Shown: positions 1 to 9,873 of the stretch, piece by piece
Layout of the letters: each line of letters starts with the position of its first letter
Position numbering within the stretch: position 1 is the first letter of the stretch
Assembly: GCA_963730375.1 (NCBI GenBank)
Contig: CAVSRJ010000004.1
Coordinates: 124,001-188,000 of the forward strand
Source of the DNA: UBA6224 sp963730375
Lineage (GTDB): Bacteria; Patescibacteriota; Saccharimonadia; Saccharimonadales; UBA4665
DNA: 64,000 nt
Reading direction: 5' to 3'
Position numbers and translations under genes: made by a program
The notes under the pieces: generated by a model
Seen by the model: only the letters and a program-made list of their open reading frames with translations
Database searches by the model: none
What the model was told of the DNA's origin: nothing

Positions 1-275
1 TAGGCTTTCCCGCAGGGCTCGCAACAGGTGTGTTGCAAGGCATCAGTGATGCGCACGCTCAGAGAATTTCTCGTGGTTTTGTGACTCGCTACGATGATCC
101 GGTTGAAGTCGATGGTCTTGCCGGAGCAGTTATGGGCCCAAACGATCATGATGAGTACGCTCGCGAAAACTTCGCTATGTGGGCATCAGCATTTTTACAA
201 ACGACACCTGAATTGATACAAGATGTAAGGCTACAGATAGAAGCCCAGCAGGCACTAGACAGGTCTGGCGCATGA
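1..275 (+). CDS. C-terminal fragment of an unidentified protein
   Basis: An open frame enters from the left edge and runs to TGA at 273-275. The visible part (about 90 residues) is acidic and ends in a helical stretch rich in Q, E and A. I do not recognise it. It does not resemble the C-terminus of ATP synthase gamma or alpha, which would be expected just before atpD. Its stop overlaps the next start (ATGA at 272-275), so it is translationally coupled to the Nudix gene. Confidence 0.6.
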   Translation, partial: GFPAGLATGVLQGISDAHAQRISRGFVTRYDDPVEVDGLAGAVMGPNDHDEYARENFAMWASAFLQTTPELIQDVRLQIEAQQALDRSGA

Positions 276-717
276 ACACGATACCAAACCAGAATAACCC
301 CGAGCACTTGACTAACATCGTCGTTGTTGCGCTGATTGTGCGTGACGGTAAGTTATTTATCGCTAAGCGTGCGGACACTAAGGCATCCTGGCCGGGGCGA
401 TTCGAGCTCGTTGGTGGGCATGTCGATCCGGGCGAGGCGCTAGAAACCGCCCTACTGCGAGAAGTAAAGGAAGAGTTAAATGTCGATGTTACGATTGACC
501 GAATCATCGATGCCTTTACCTATGAGAGTGAGGACACATTCAAGGTTGAAATATGCTATTTATGTCACCTGGAGGATGGGATTGAGCCGCAGCTCAACCC
601 CGACGATCACAGCGAACACAGGTGGATTGGCAGGGACGAAGTAGATTTATTCGAAAAAGATGACGAAGAAGTACAAGTAGCGAAAAAGATGTTTAGCATT
701 CTAGGAGGAGAACAATA

Positions 718-718
<1 letters not shown>
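272..718 (+). CDS. Nudix hydrolase
   Basis: 148-residue Nudix (MutT-like) protein. The box G-x5-E-x7-RE-x2-EE-x-N is complete at about residues 48-70 (GHVDPGE, then REVKEEL), so Mg-dependent hydrolysis of a nucleoside-diphosphate-linked substrate is expected; the substrate cannot be read from sequence. The start overlaps the upstream stop by 4 nt, and atpD follows directly (this gene ends at the A of its ATG). It therefore sits inside what should be an ATP synthase operon, an unusual place that may simply reflect local rearrangement. Confidence 0.9.
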
Positions 719-2126
<1,408 letters not shown>

Positions 2127-2127
<1 letters not shown>

Positions 2128-2559
2128 TGTTTCGATTTCAACTCGTCAGTCTGACTGGCACAAAATTTGACGAAGACGTCTACGAGGTCATCCTGCCGAC
2201 TATGGAGGGCGAAATTGGCGTGCTGCAAGATCACATGCCACTCGTGAGTGTTGCTACCAATGGTGCTATTGTTGTTCGGCGTAATCCCAAGGATAGCGAT
2301 AGTGCTCGAGAATTCTTCGCTACCAATGGTGGTGTGATTGACGTTACTAATAACGTACTCCGCGTCTTGGTCGATGAGGCTGACCACGCCGATACTATTA
2401 ACGAGGCCGAAGCTCAGGCTGCCTATCGAGCGCGCTCAGAAAATGCACGCTGAGGCGAAGGACCAGGTTAGTCTGGAGCATGCCCAACAAATGGTCGACC
2501 GTCAGTCGGTGCGTTTGCAAGTGGCTGGGCTTAAGCGGCGGCATCAACGACACAAATAG
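2127..2559 (+). CDS. atpC: F-type ATP synthase subunit epsilon (one frameshift)
   Basis: Epsilon subunit of F1, about 143 residues. The N-terminal beta-sandwich (LPTMEGEIGVLQDHMPLVSV) is intact; the C-terminal helical hairpin (AQKMHAEAKDQVSLEHAQQM) is in another frame. One extra C at 2427 explains the shift: without it the protein reads AAYERAQKMHAEA, as in the family. The start is GTG at 2127, overlapping the atpD stop by one base. It ends the visible atp operon; a perfect hairpin follows 5 nt later. Confidence 0.88.
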
Positions 2560-2563
2560 TCTT

Positions 2564-2591
2564 CATACTTTTCTCTTGTTAGAAAAGTATG
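2564..2591. other. Perfect 11-bp hairpin after atpC
   Basis: Stem 2564-2574 / 2581-2591 with a 6-nt loop, starting 5 nt after the atpC stop. There is no T-tract on either side, so it is not a standard intrinsic terminator, though the position suggests a 3'-end or RNA-stabilising role for the atp transcript. Confidence 0.5.
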
Positions 2592-2884
2592 CAAAAGAAC
2601 AGCCCCAAATTCGTTTGCGCCAGGTCACTCCTGTATTCTGTGAGCTTGACCAAAGATCGCCTTCATACAGACTGCTACCAGCAGTCTGTATTCAGTTGAA
2701 CGTACTTTGGCCAGCCAAGCACGCTCGCACAATACTTCCATGACTCGGGCAAGCCGAGGGGCAAGACCATGCTGGCCGGCCTAGTGATGTTCGTCAGACA
2801 TTTTTGTCGCACCAAGTGAAGTTGTGATTTGTGACAACACAGCCGCCAGGAACGTCGCAAGGGCAATTGCGCAAAGCAACTGCC
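2592..2884. other. Intergenic stretch, no recognisable gene
   Basis: No convincing open frame on either strand. The one clear feature is a 12-bp perfect stem (2665-2676 / 2680-2691) closed by a 3-nt loop. The rest could hold decayed coding sequence, but I cannot identify a parent gene. Confidence 0.4.
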
Positions 2885-3282
2885 TTATTTTTGTCCGAGC
2901 ATTTCGTTGACGAGATTACAGACATTTACGTAGTAATTTTTTTCCTTCAGCGGAAGCTTCTTGCAATTGTTCGCTTTCGCCAAAGGCACTAATTGATATC
3001 ATGTCAGCCAGCGGTCCTTCGGTATAGGAAAGTGAAGTAACCTGTCGTACGTATAATTGCTCAACGCTTTCTGAGAGACCGCTGTTTGGTAAATATTACT
3101 CTCTTGTCGGTTGGACCAGATAACCACCGCTTTTTTCATAAAACCCCGTTACAATGCTCTGACGTGTTTCATCTGCTATCGGTAACATATTACCAGTGAC
3201 TTATGTTGATTCCAATTGTTCAACCATTAAGCCCAATGTTCCATTTAGCTGATATGTCGATTCCTTTCAATATGTCTGGCAT
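2885..3282 (-). pseudogene. Disrupted small gene of unknown function
   Basis: On the minus strand, ATG at 3282 opens a protein-like reading that can be followed for about 125 residues to TAA at 2885-2887, but only across one frame change near 3222, two in-frame TAA codons (about 3198 and 3098) and one frame change at a run of seven A/T (2937-2943). Segments such as VEQLYVRQVTSLSYTEGPLA and NVCNLVNEMLGQK look like real amphipathic protein. I do not recognise the family. It lies directly downstream of mscL on the same strand. It may be a decaying gene, or a real gene with sequencing errors; the two TAA codons favour decay. Confidence 0.4.
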
Positions 3283-3334
3283 TGTATCTATTTTTTACAA
3301 GGATTTGTTTGAATTATACTAAGAGTATAACGGT

Positions 3335-3739
3335 CTACTTCACTTTGCTGGTGCAGAAGGCGCAGCGGGTGGCTTTGACGGGGATAGTACTGAGGCATTC
3401 CGGACATTTCTTTTCGGTGGGGTCGGCCGGGGTTTTGTTGCGGTTGGCGCGCTGTGCCAAGTGGTTGATGGGCTTCACGACAAAGAAAAACAGCGCTGTT
3501 GCCACCAGCAGGAATGCGACAAGGGCGTTGAGGAAGTCACCGTACAGGAACTTGCTGCCATTTATCGTAAATGTCAGGGAGGAAAAATCAGGCTTGCCAA
3601 ATATGGCGGCGACGAGTGGTGTGACCAAGTCGGCGACGAGGGCTGTTACGACCGCACCAAAGGCTGCGCCGACGACAACCGCGACTGCTAGGTCGACAAC
3701 ATTCCCGCGTAGTATGAATTGTTTGAACTCCTTGAGCAT
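3335..3739 (-). CDS. mscL: Large-conductance mechanosensitive channel MscL with C-terminal zinc ribbon
   Basis: 134 residues. The N-terminus (FKQFILRGNVVDLAVAVVVG) and two membrane helices (about residues 15-45 and 66-90) are classic MscL, the pore that opens under membrane tension in hypo-osmotic shock. After the second helix, in place of the usual short C-terminal helix, there is a CPEC-x10-CAFC four-cysteine ribbon (residues about 113-130) likely to bind zinc on the cytoplasmic side. It has its own ATG with upstream purines, and is followed on the same strand by a disrupted small gene. Confidence 0.93.
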   Translation of the reverse strand: MLKEFKQFILRGNVVDLAVAVVVGAAFGAVVTALVADLVTPLVAAIFGKPDFSSLTFTINGSKFLYGDFLNALVAFLLVATALFFFVVKPINHLAQRANRNKTPADPTEKKCPECLSTIPVKATRCAFCTSKVK

Positions 3740-3799
3740 AGCAACCTCCGCTTAGTGATTGCTTCTATACTAAGAGCTCATCCATGTTTTGCCAAATAT

Positions 3800-4630
3800 T
3801 TAGCGTACGGCGATTTCTGTAACGCCGAGGGCCTTCATGGTGCCGATAACGTCGATGAGGCTGGCGATAGCTGCCATAGCTGGGTTTGGCGCATCGTCGG
3901 ACATAGCAAATAGCTGGTCACTGGCCCAGAGGTCGTGGTTGTATGCTGCCACCTCCTGCTCAACGGCATCGCCCGTCAAGAATGATGAATTCCGTTCGGT
4001 GTTAATGATACCTACTGTGGCAGTATGGCCACCGCGGTAGATTGCCGTGGTGTCACCGTCTTTGACGGCGTCTAGGATAATCTGACGGGGATCACCCACG
4101 ACAAGCTGTGATCGCTCAGCGATGCGCCCATGCGCGTCGGCCACTCCGTGTGCAAATTCGCTCGCCCAGGCCTCGCCAAACAGCTCAGGCATGAGCATTT
4201 CAGCTTCAGTAATGATATCCTCTCGGTTTTCGTGAATCAGATGGCTGATCGCGGCTCGTTTTGCCGCAAAGCCACAACCAACCGGCCCTGCTTGTTTGTC
4301 TAGATCAATCTCACTGCCCTGCTCAGCGGTCTCGTCACTGTGTACGCCCAAGCCGCGGACGCCGCGGGCTTTTTGCTGCGCCACCAGCTTGCTTCGGAGT
4401 GCACCGAGTGGCTGGGCACTGCCTGTCGTATCGGTTTCCTGCAGTACTGCCGTGGTATATGGTACGAACAGTTCACCACCGAACAGGTGGATATATCGCT
4501 CTAGCTCGCTGGCACGGTCGTCACCACAGTTGATTGGGTCGGTCATTATGTCGACGGTGGTAAAGAGTTGCTCCCGGGTTTGTAATACTTCATTTTCGGT
4601 CATTGTTGCCATATGTTCTGCTCCGCTCAT
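3800..4630 (-). CDS. Conserved hypothetical protein, carbonic-anhydrase-like motif
   Basis: 276 residues, soluble. I can place three spaced elements: INCGDDR (about residue 33), VHSD (about 97) and GPVGCGFAAK (about 115). A C-x-DxR / H / C layout is the metal-ligand arrangement of beta- and cadmium-type carbonic anhydrases, so a Zn or Cd enzyme of that fold is possible. The rest does not match a family I know, and the C-terminal third is unassigned. Start at 4630; internal Met at residues 7 and 10 are alternatives. Divergent from the aquaporin gene. Confidence 0.5.
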   Translation of the reverse strand: MSGAEHMATMTENEVLQTREQLFTTVDIMTDPINCGDDRASELERYIHLFGGELFVPYTTAVLQETDTTGSAQPLGALRSKLVAQQKARGVRGLGVHSDETAEQGSEIDLDKQAGPVGCGFAAKRAAISHLIHENREDIITEAEMLMPELFGEAWASEFAHGVADAHGRIAERSQLVVGDPRQIILDAVKDGDTTAIYRGGHTATVGIINTERNSSFLTGDAVEQEVAAYNHDLWASDQLFAMSDDAPNPAMAAIASLIDVIGTMKALGVTEIAVR

Positions 4631-4815
4631 ACGTATAAATAGCCGCTCCTTGGCGGTCGTTACGTTTGTTAGTCTCTTGGTTTCGAATGAATACCGAAGC
4701 GTATTATACGCCGCTTAGCCGTTGCTGCAAGACTATTGCCGGTAAGCATAAGCCCTTTACAAATGTTCTCAGGGGCGCTACGCTGTACCTACTAATAAGT
4801 GGAGGTTCCAACTAT

Positions 4816-5592
4816 ATGTTTGGAAAGAAAAATGTCGCAACGCTTGTTGCTGAGTTTCTCGGTGCTGGTGTATTGACGCTCGTCGTCATAGGCGTACAAC
4901 ATTCAACAATCGGTGTGCCGTACTTTGTCGGTGTCGCCGCTGCCCTGGCTGCTGCAATGGTTGTCATGGTGTTCGGCGCAGTATCTGGCGCCGTATTAAA
5001 CCCAGCAATTACGATTGCGTTGTGGTCAGTCCGTCGTCTAAAGACGATGCCTGCGTTCACATACCTAGTCGTACAGCTGCTTGGTGCATGGGCAGCATAC
5101 TGGCTGTTTACGTACCACATCGGCAGCAGCTTGAATGCTGCGGCTGGTGACTACGATGCACGCATCATGGTCGCAGAGGCTGTTGGTACAGCTATTCTTT
5201 CATTCGGTTGGGCTGCCGCCGTATACAACAAGTATACTGTTGGACTAAAAGCTTCAGTCATTGGACTCGGCTATGCGCTTGGTATCGTTGTAGCATCATC
5301 TGCTTCAATCGGTCTCATTAACCCTGGTGTTGCGCTGGCTGACCAAGCCTGGACTATCTGGGGAAGCGCCGGCTGGGCAACCTACGTACTTGGTCCAGTC
5401 TTGGGTGCATTGCTTGGATTTAATCTGTACGCTTGGCTCTTCAGCGATCAAAAGTTTGTCGTTGGTAAGCGCGTCAGTGTACGTTCAACTTCTACAACCG
5501 CAGTGACTACTAGCAAGCCAGTAGCGAAGCCAAAAACCAAGACCGCTCCTAAGAAAAAGACAACCAAAAAGACTACCACAAAGCGCAAATAA
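4816..5592 (+). CDS. MIP-family channel (aquaporin/glycerol facilitator type)
   Basis: 258 residues, six membrane spans. The first half-helix carries LNPAITIA (NPA); the second carries INPGVALAD, so the second NPA is NPG. This gives a water or small-solute channel with an altered second signature. The C-terminus is a Lys/Thr/Pro-rich tail of about 40 residues (KTKTAPKKKTTKKTTTKRK). I chose ATG 4816 because GGAGG lies at 4801-4805, 10 nt upstream; an upstream in-frame ATG at 4666 lacks such a site. Confidence 0.85.
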   Translation: MFGKKNVATLVAEFLGAGVLTLVVIGVQHSTIGVPYFVGVAAALAAAMVVMVFGAVSGAVLNPAITIALWSVRRLKTMPAFTYLVVQLLGAWAAYWLFTYHIGSSLNAAAGDYDARIMVAEAVGTAILSFGWAAAVYNKYTVGLKASVIGLGYALGIVVASSASIGLINPGVALADQAWTIWGSAGWATYVLGPVLGALLGFNLYAWLFSDQKFVVGKRVSVRSTSTTAVTTSKPVAKPKTKTAPKKKTTKKTTTKRK

Positions 5593-5604
5593 CATACGCT
5601 ACAG

Positions 5605-5640
5605 TGCTAAAACACCCGTCTCTATGTCGGGTGTTTTTAG
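5605..5640. terminator. Bidirectional terminator
   Basis: Perfect 10-bp stem 5609-5618 / 5628-5637 with A-tract on the left and T-tract on the right, between convergent genes. The helicase stop codon (5637-5639) overlaps its right arm. Confidence 0.85.
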
Positions 5641-8498
5641 TTGCCATCAACAGGATGCATACATTGACGATGGTCGTGTCCAGGGGGGAACGCGTTGGAC
5701 TGGAGGTCGTTAACCATAGTTTGTAATTTCGCCAGCAAGCTATCGAGTGATTTTGGTTGTTTTTTGACCGAGCCGATATATCCGGTCTCGACAAAATCTA
5801 GGCTGAGTAAGCCCGGTAATTCTCCGCGTAGCTGCTGCCAGGCGAGCGCATACAACGTAAGCTGAGACGAGCCGGTTGCCCGTGTCTTGGCTTGCTTGTC
5901 GGTAGTGACACTCGTACCGGTTTTGAAGTCGCGTATCTCGACCCCATTAGCGTGCGGATAGACTGCGTCAATGCGGCCACGGATCGTCAGTGGCATATCA
6001 GCCATCTCCAATGCAAATGGTAATTCTGTCTCGATTGGTAATTCATCCTGGGTGAAGCGCTCGTAGACGGCTCGTACGGTGCGTTTTGCCTGTGCCTGGG
6101 CGCGTTCTCGGGATCGTTTTGATTGATAGCCAGCCTTGGGCATGCCATCGAGTACGTGGGCTATCAGGCTGTCGATGTCGGCAACGGGCTTTCCCTGTTG
6201 TCTATCGTTGTGGATACGCTCAATCACACCATGTATCAGTGTCCCGTAGTGCAACTGCGGAGCTGGCGGTAATGGCATAGCCAGCACATAGCGATAATAA
6301 AAATCTTGTGGGCAGCGCAACCAAGTTTCGATTTGACTGACGCTCAACATAATTCGCCCATCGCGATGCATCGTTTCTGGCAGACCGACCGGCATAACAT
6401 TAGAGCGTTCTGAAAACAGCTCTAGGTTGACCGGCACTGCTTCATCCTGAGTCTGGCTGTCCGGGTCGTGACCCAATAGTTCGCTCAAAAAGCGGGATGC
6501 TTTGCGCGGTGCGCCGGCAGTGCTGTGGCGGTCACTATAGCTGAGTATCAGCTCGCGTTTGGCGCGGGTGGCGGCGACATACATCAGCCGTCGTTCCTCG
6601 GCCATGTGTTGGTCGGCTTCGGTACGATGTACCTGCAGTTCATCGGGCAGTTTGTGTGTCAATCCAAACGACCGCAGTGGAAACGAGCCTTCCGTGCAAT
6701 CGACGACGTATACTGTGTCCCACTCTAATCCTTTTGATCGGTGGACGCTCAGGACGTTGACGAGCGTATCAGAAATTTGCAGCGTCGGGTCGTCAAAGCC
6801 GCTGCCGGCCGCCTGGAGCGATGGTAAGTTTGTGACATAATTTTGGACACTTGGTACATTGGCGACACGCTCAAACTCCTTGAATGTTTTGAATAGTTGG
6901 CTCAGAGCCTGCACCTCGGTATAAGTAACGATATCACTGGTGTCAGTACTGTAGAGTCGTTGTTTCCAGCCAGAGTCGGTGATGATGTCATAGGCGACGG
7001 TGCCGACACTTTTTTCACTGGTGTGCTGGCGCCACTGCTCGATTGACTCGAGGGCTGTTTTCAGGTCCGCCTCGTCGCTTTCGAGGATTGCTTCGGATAG
7101 TGATTGGTGTTCGCGTTGGGCTCCTGCGGATATTCGAGCCAGCGTGCCAACGTCTAGACCGAATAGTGGCCCATTGAGGCAGTGGAATAGTGCAATGTTG
7201 TCCAGCGGGTCAGCCACTGCCTTAAGGGCTTCGAGCAGCTGTCGAACGGCGGGCTGGGCGTACATATCACTGCTCAGGCCCGTGACGGCGTGCGCAATAT
7301 TTTGCAACTCGAGGATTTCGTGAACTTTTTGGACTCCTTGATTGCGACGAGCCAATACCGCGATAGAGCTGGCCGGTTGTCCGTCGTCGAGCCGTCGCGA
7401 TATGTCCTCTGCAACCCAGGCAAGTTCGGCATCGTAGCTGGTGAAGTGTTGAATGCGTGGCGCTGTTCCACTAGCAACATTTGCGTGCAACCGCTTGTCT
7501 AACTTGTTGATGATTTCGAGGCGGTGCGGATTGTTGCCCTGGATGAGACGATAAGCGCTGTCGAGGATTGGCTGGGTAGAACGATAGTTTTCTGTTAGTG
7601 TTACGTCTTGTGCGTTCGGGTAACGTTGACGGAAATCCAAGATGTTTGAGAGCGTTGCGCCTCGCCAGCCGTAGATACTCTGATCGTCATCACCTACCAC
7701 CATAATGTTTTTGTTATCTCCTGCCAGCAAGTCGACCAACGCAGACTGCATTGGATTGGTGTCCTGGAACTCGTCAACCAGCACGTAGCGGTAACGTTGC
7801 TGCAGCGTCCTCAGAACATTTGGACGTGCCCGGAGTAGCTCAATCGTTAAAAACAACTGATCATCATAATCAATAACCTGTTCTCGACGACATATCTGCA
7901 GGTAGGTTGCATAAAAGTGGGCAAGTTCTTGGTGTTTTTGGCGTTCGAGTTTCTCGGCATCATCCCCTGCTGGTAGTTTGTCAGCGTACGCCTGATAGTC
8001 AGCTGCCAGAATGAGTTGTTGCTTGAGGAGCGATACATAATCAGCCAACGTACTAAGCTGTCCGTGAGGATTCGAGACGGGCGAGAAGTACTCCAGCTCA
8101 AATTCATCTAGGTGCTCACGTAAGAACACCAATTGGCCGGTGTCACCCAGCAGTCGCAGGTCGCCCAGGCCATATTCATTGCCGTAGGCCTGCAATAGGT
8201 CATTTCCGAATCCATTGAATGTGGCGATGGTCGTGTCAAGGGCGCTTCCAAGCGACTGTTCGCTCACGCGGTCCAACATTTCGCCGGCGGCTTTTTCGGT
8301 GAATGTCAGCGCCAGGATTGAACCAGGATCGACACCGTCTCGTATTAAGCGAATGATTCGCTCCACAATTACACGGGTTTTGCCGGTCCCTGCTCCAGCC
8401 ACTACGAGCACTGGCCCGTCGCCAATGTCGACCGCTTGTTGCTGGGCTCGGTTGAGTTTCACCTCCTCAACGTCCGAGTTGTCCGGTGCCGGTGTCAT
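5637..8498 (-). CDS. UvrD/PcrA-like helicase fused to a RecB-family nuclease
   Basis: 953 residues. Superfamily 1A helicase motifs appear in order: Walker A AGAGTGKT (about residue 35), VDEFQDTN (motif II), VGDDDQSIYGWRGA (motif III), TENYRSTQPI (motif IV), then VLSVHRSKGLEWDTV (V) and VAATRAKREL (VI). From about residue 720 a PD-(D/E)XK domain follows (SVSQIETWLRCPQDFYYRYV, GRIDAVY, RDFKTGT). It should unwind DNA 3'-5' and cut it, as in AddAB/AdnAB-type break repair, in one chain. Start chosen at ATG 8498 (AGGAGG just upstream, spacing short); a longer frame to 8639 would overlap the upstream gene by over 100 nt. Confidence 0.88.
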   Translation of the reverse strand: MTPAPDNSDVEEVKLNRAQQQAVDIGDGPVLVVAGAGTGKTRVIVERIIRLIRDGVDPGSILALTFTEKAAGEMLDRVSEQSLGSALDTTIATFNGFGNDLLQAYGNEYGLGDLRLLGDTGQLVFLREHLDEFELEYFSPVSNPHGQLSTLADYVSLLKQQLILAADYQAYADKLPAGDDAEKLERQKHQELAHFYATYLQICRREQVIDYDDQLFLTIELLRARPNVLRTLQQRYRYVLVDEFQDTNPMQSALVDLLAGDNKNIMVVGDDDQSIYGWRGATLSNILDFRQRYPNAQDVTLTENYRSTQPILDSAYRLIQGNNPHRLEIINKLDKRLHANVASGTAPRIQHFTSYDAELAWVAEDISRRLDDGQPASSIAVLARRNQGVQKVHEILELQNIAHAVTGLSSDMYAQPAVRQLLEALKAVADPLDNIALFHCLNGPLFGLDVGTLARISAGAQREHQSLSEAILESDEADLKTALESIEQWRQHTSEKSVGTVAYDIITDSGWKQRLYSTDTSDIVTYTEVQALSQLFKTFKEFERVANVPSVQNYVTNLPSLQAAGSGFDDPTLQISDTLVNVLSVHRSKGLEWDTVYVVDCTEGSFPLRSFGLTHKLPDELQVHRTEADQHMAEERRLMYVAATRAKRELILSYSDRHSTAGAPRKASRFLSELLGHDPDSQTQDEAVPVNLELFSERSNVMPVGLPETMHRDGRIMLSVSQIETWLRCPQDFYYRYVLAMPLPPAPQLHYGTLIHGVIERIHNDRQQGKPVADIDSLIAHVLDGMPKAGYQSKRSRERAQAQAKRTVRAVYERFTQDELPIETELPFALEMADMPLTIRGRIDAVYPHANGVEIRDFKTGTSVTTDKQAKTRATGSSQLTLYALAWQQLRGELPGLLSLDFVETGYIGSVKKQPKSLDSLLAKLQTMVNDLQSNAFPPGHDHRQCMHPVDGN

Positions 8499-8526
8499 CC
8501 CTCCTATTGTATCAGTCCTGGACCGT

Positions 8527-9720
8527 TCAGGCGTCGTCTTCTGGTTTGTTGCAAACGGGACAGATTTCTTCCTCTTCGAAACCTGTTGTCCATTGTACTG
8601 TGGCTGACGACCACGTTTCGAGATCGTTAAATGCGACAAAGTCAGCTACCTCGCGCAAAAGCCAGCCAAGCCAGCCATTCAGGTGGAATTTGCCGTAACT
8701 GACTGCTGCCCAGCGTTTTCCAACTGGTATAACACTAATCGGCTTGGCGGGTTTGTAGGCTCGCATGTCTTTGCCGCGAGCGCGTCGCTTCAGGTTGGCG
8801 GCGACGAAAGCTCCATCATGCACGGCCGTTTGGGCCTGGCCACTGTACGGCGTGTTGGCGTTGTCGCCAATGACAAACACACTGTCCTCAGCTTGAAGAT
8901 AGACATCGGTGGCGACTTTACCCTGGTTCATAATCACGAAGTTGTTGTGGTGAAAGAACGGATGGTTGGTGACGCCTGCTGTCCAAATTACCGTGTGGCT
9001 CCGCATTTTTTTGCCGGATACCATCAGACCGTCTGCGCTTTGCCCTTGGACGAGTTTACCGGTGTGTACCCTTACGCCAAGATTACGGAGGCGGCGTTTG
9101 ACAGCACGTGATGTCGCTCGTGGCAGCCTCGGCAAAAGCCTGGGTGCGGCTTCGATCAGGCGAACGTTGATGTGGTCCTTGTGTATGCCATGATTACGCA
9201 TAATGGCACGCAAATATCCTGGCAAAGCGCCAGCTAATTCTATGCCGGTTGGGCCACCGCCCACTACGAGATAGTTTAGGTCCGGCTTTCGTTCATCGAG
9301 CAATTGCTCATGCAAATGGGTCTTAAACCTTAGTGCATCTTCGTTTGATTTGATACTGTAGGCATATTCCTGAAGTCCAGGTATAGAGAAATAGTTAGTC
9401 ACTACACCCAGTCCAATGATAAGCGTGTCATAACTATGACGGCTACCGTCCTTGGTGACTACTTCTTTGTTTTTACGATCGAGGCTGACTGCAGTTCCCT
9501 GCTGGATATTGATGCGTAAATCTTTGAATATCTCGCTCAATGGTATGTAGGAGTTGGCTCGCTTTCCTCCGGTCGCGGTACGATACAGCGTCGGATAATA
9601 CCGGAAATGATCGTGCTCCGTTAACAGCGTCACATGAAAATGGCCATTTTTTGCTAGCTCCTCTGCGGCTTTGATACCACCAAAACCACCGCCCAGTACC
9701 AATACTTTTTCCGTCTTCAT
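8527..9720 (-). CDS. ndh: Type II NADH dehydrogenase-like FAD oxidoreductase
   Basis: 397 residues. Two Rossmann dinucleotide sites: LGGGFGGIKAAEEL at the N-terminus (FAD) and VVGGGPTGIELAGAL at about residue 156 (NADH). VFVIGDNAN near residue 282 is the second FAD contact. It transfers electrons from NAD(P)H to quinone without pumping protons and would be the dehydrogenase for the bo3 oxidase downstream; no complex I genes are visible. The C-terminus ends in CPVC, an unusual tail. Same strand as the helicase gene, 28 nt apart. Confidence 0.85.
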   Translation of the reverse strand: MKTEKVLVLGGGFGGIKAAEELAKNGHFHVTLLTEHDHFRYYPTLYRTATGGKRANSYIPLSEIFKDLRINIQQGTAVSLDRKNKEVVTKDGSRHSYDTLIIGLGVVTNYFSIPGLQEYAYSIKSNEDALRFKTHLHEQLLDERKPDLNYLVVGGGPTGIELAGALPGYLRAIMRNHGIHKDHINVRLIEAAPRLLPRLPRATSRAVKRRLRNLGVRVHTGKLVQGQSADGLMVSGKKMRSHTVIWTAGVTNHPFFHHNNFVIMNQGKVATDVYLQAEDSVFVIGDNANTPYSGQAQTAVHDGAFVAANLKRRARGKDMRAYKPAKPISVIPVGKRWAAVSYGKFHLNGWLGWLLREVADFVAFNDLETWSSATVQWTTGFEEEEICPVCNKPEDDA

Positions 9721-9873
9721 ATCTTAGGTATAGTGTAGCGAATACATAAGCAGTTTGTCCATAACTAGGAGTACTTGCACAGGATAAGCCTGTAGTGACC
9801 TTGTGAAAGGCTGACTGTGATTCGTGACGGTATAACTTGCATCTATCTGTTGTGACGGTTATGCTTATAGGTA

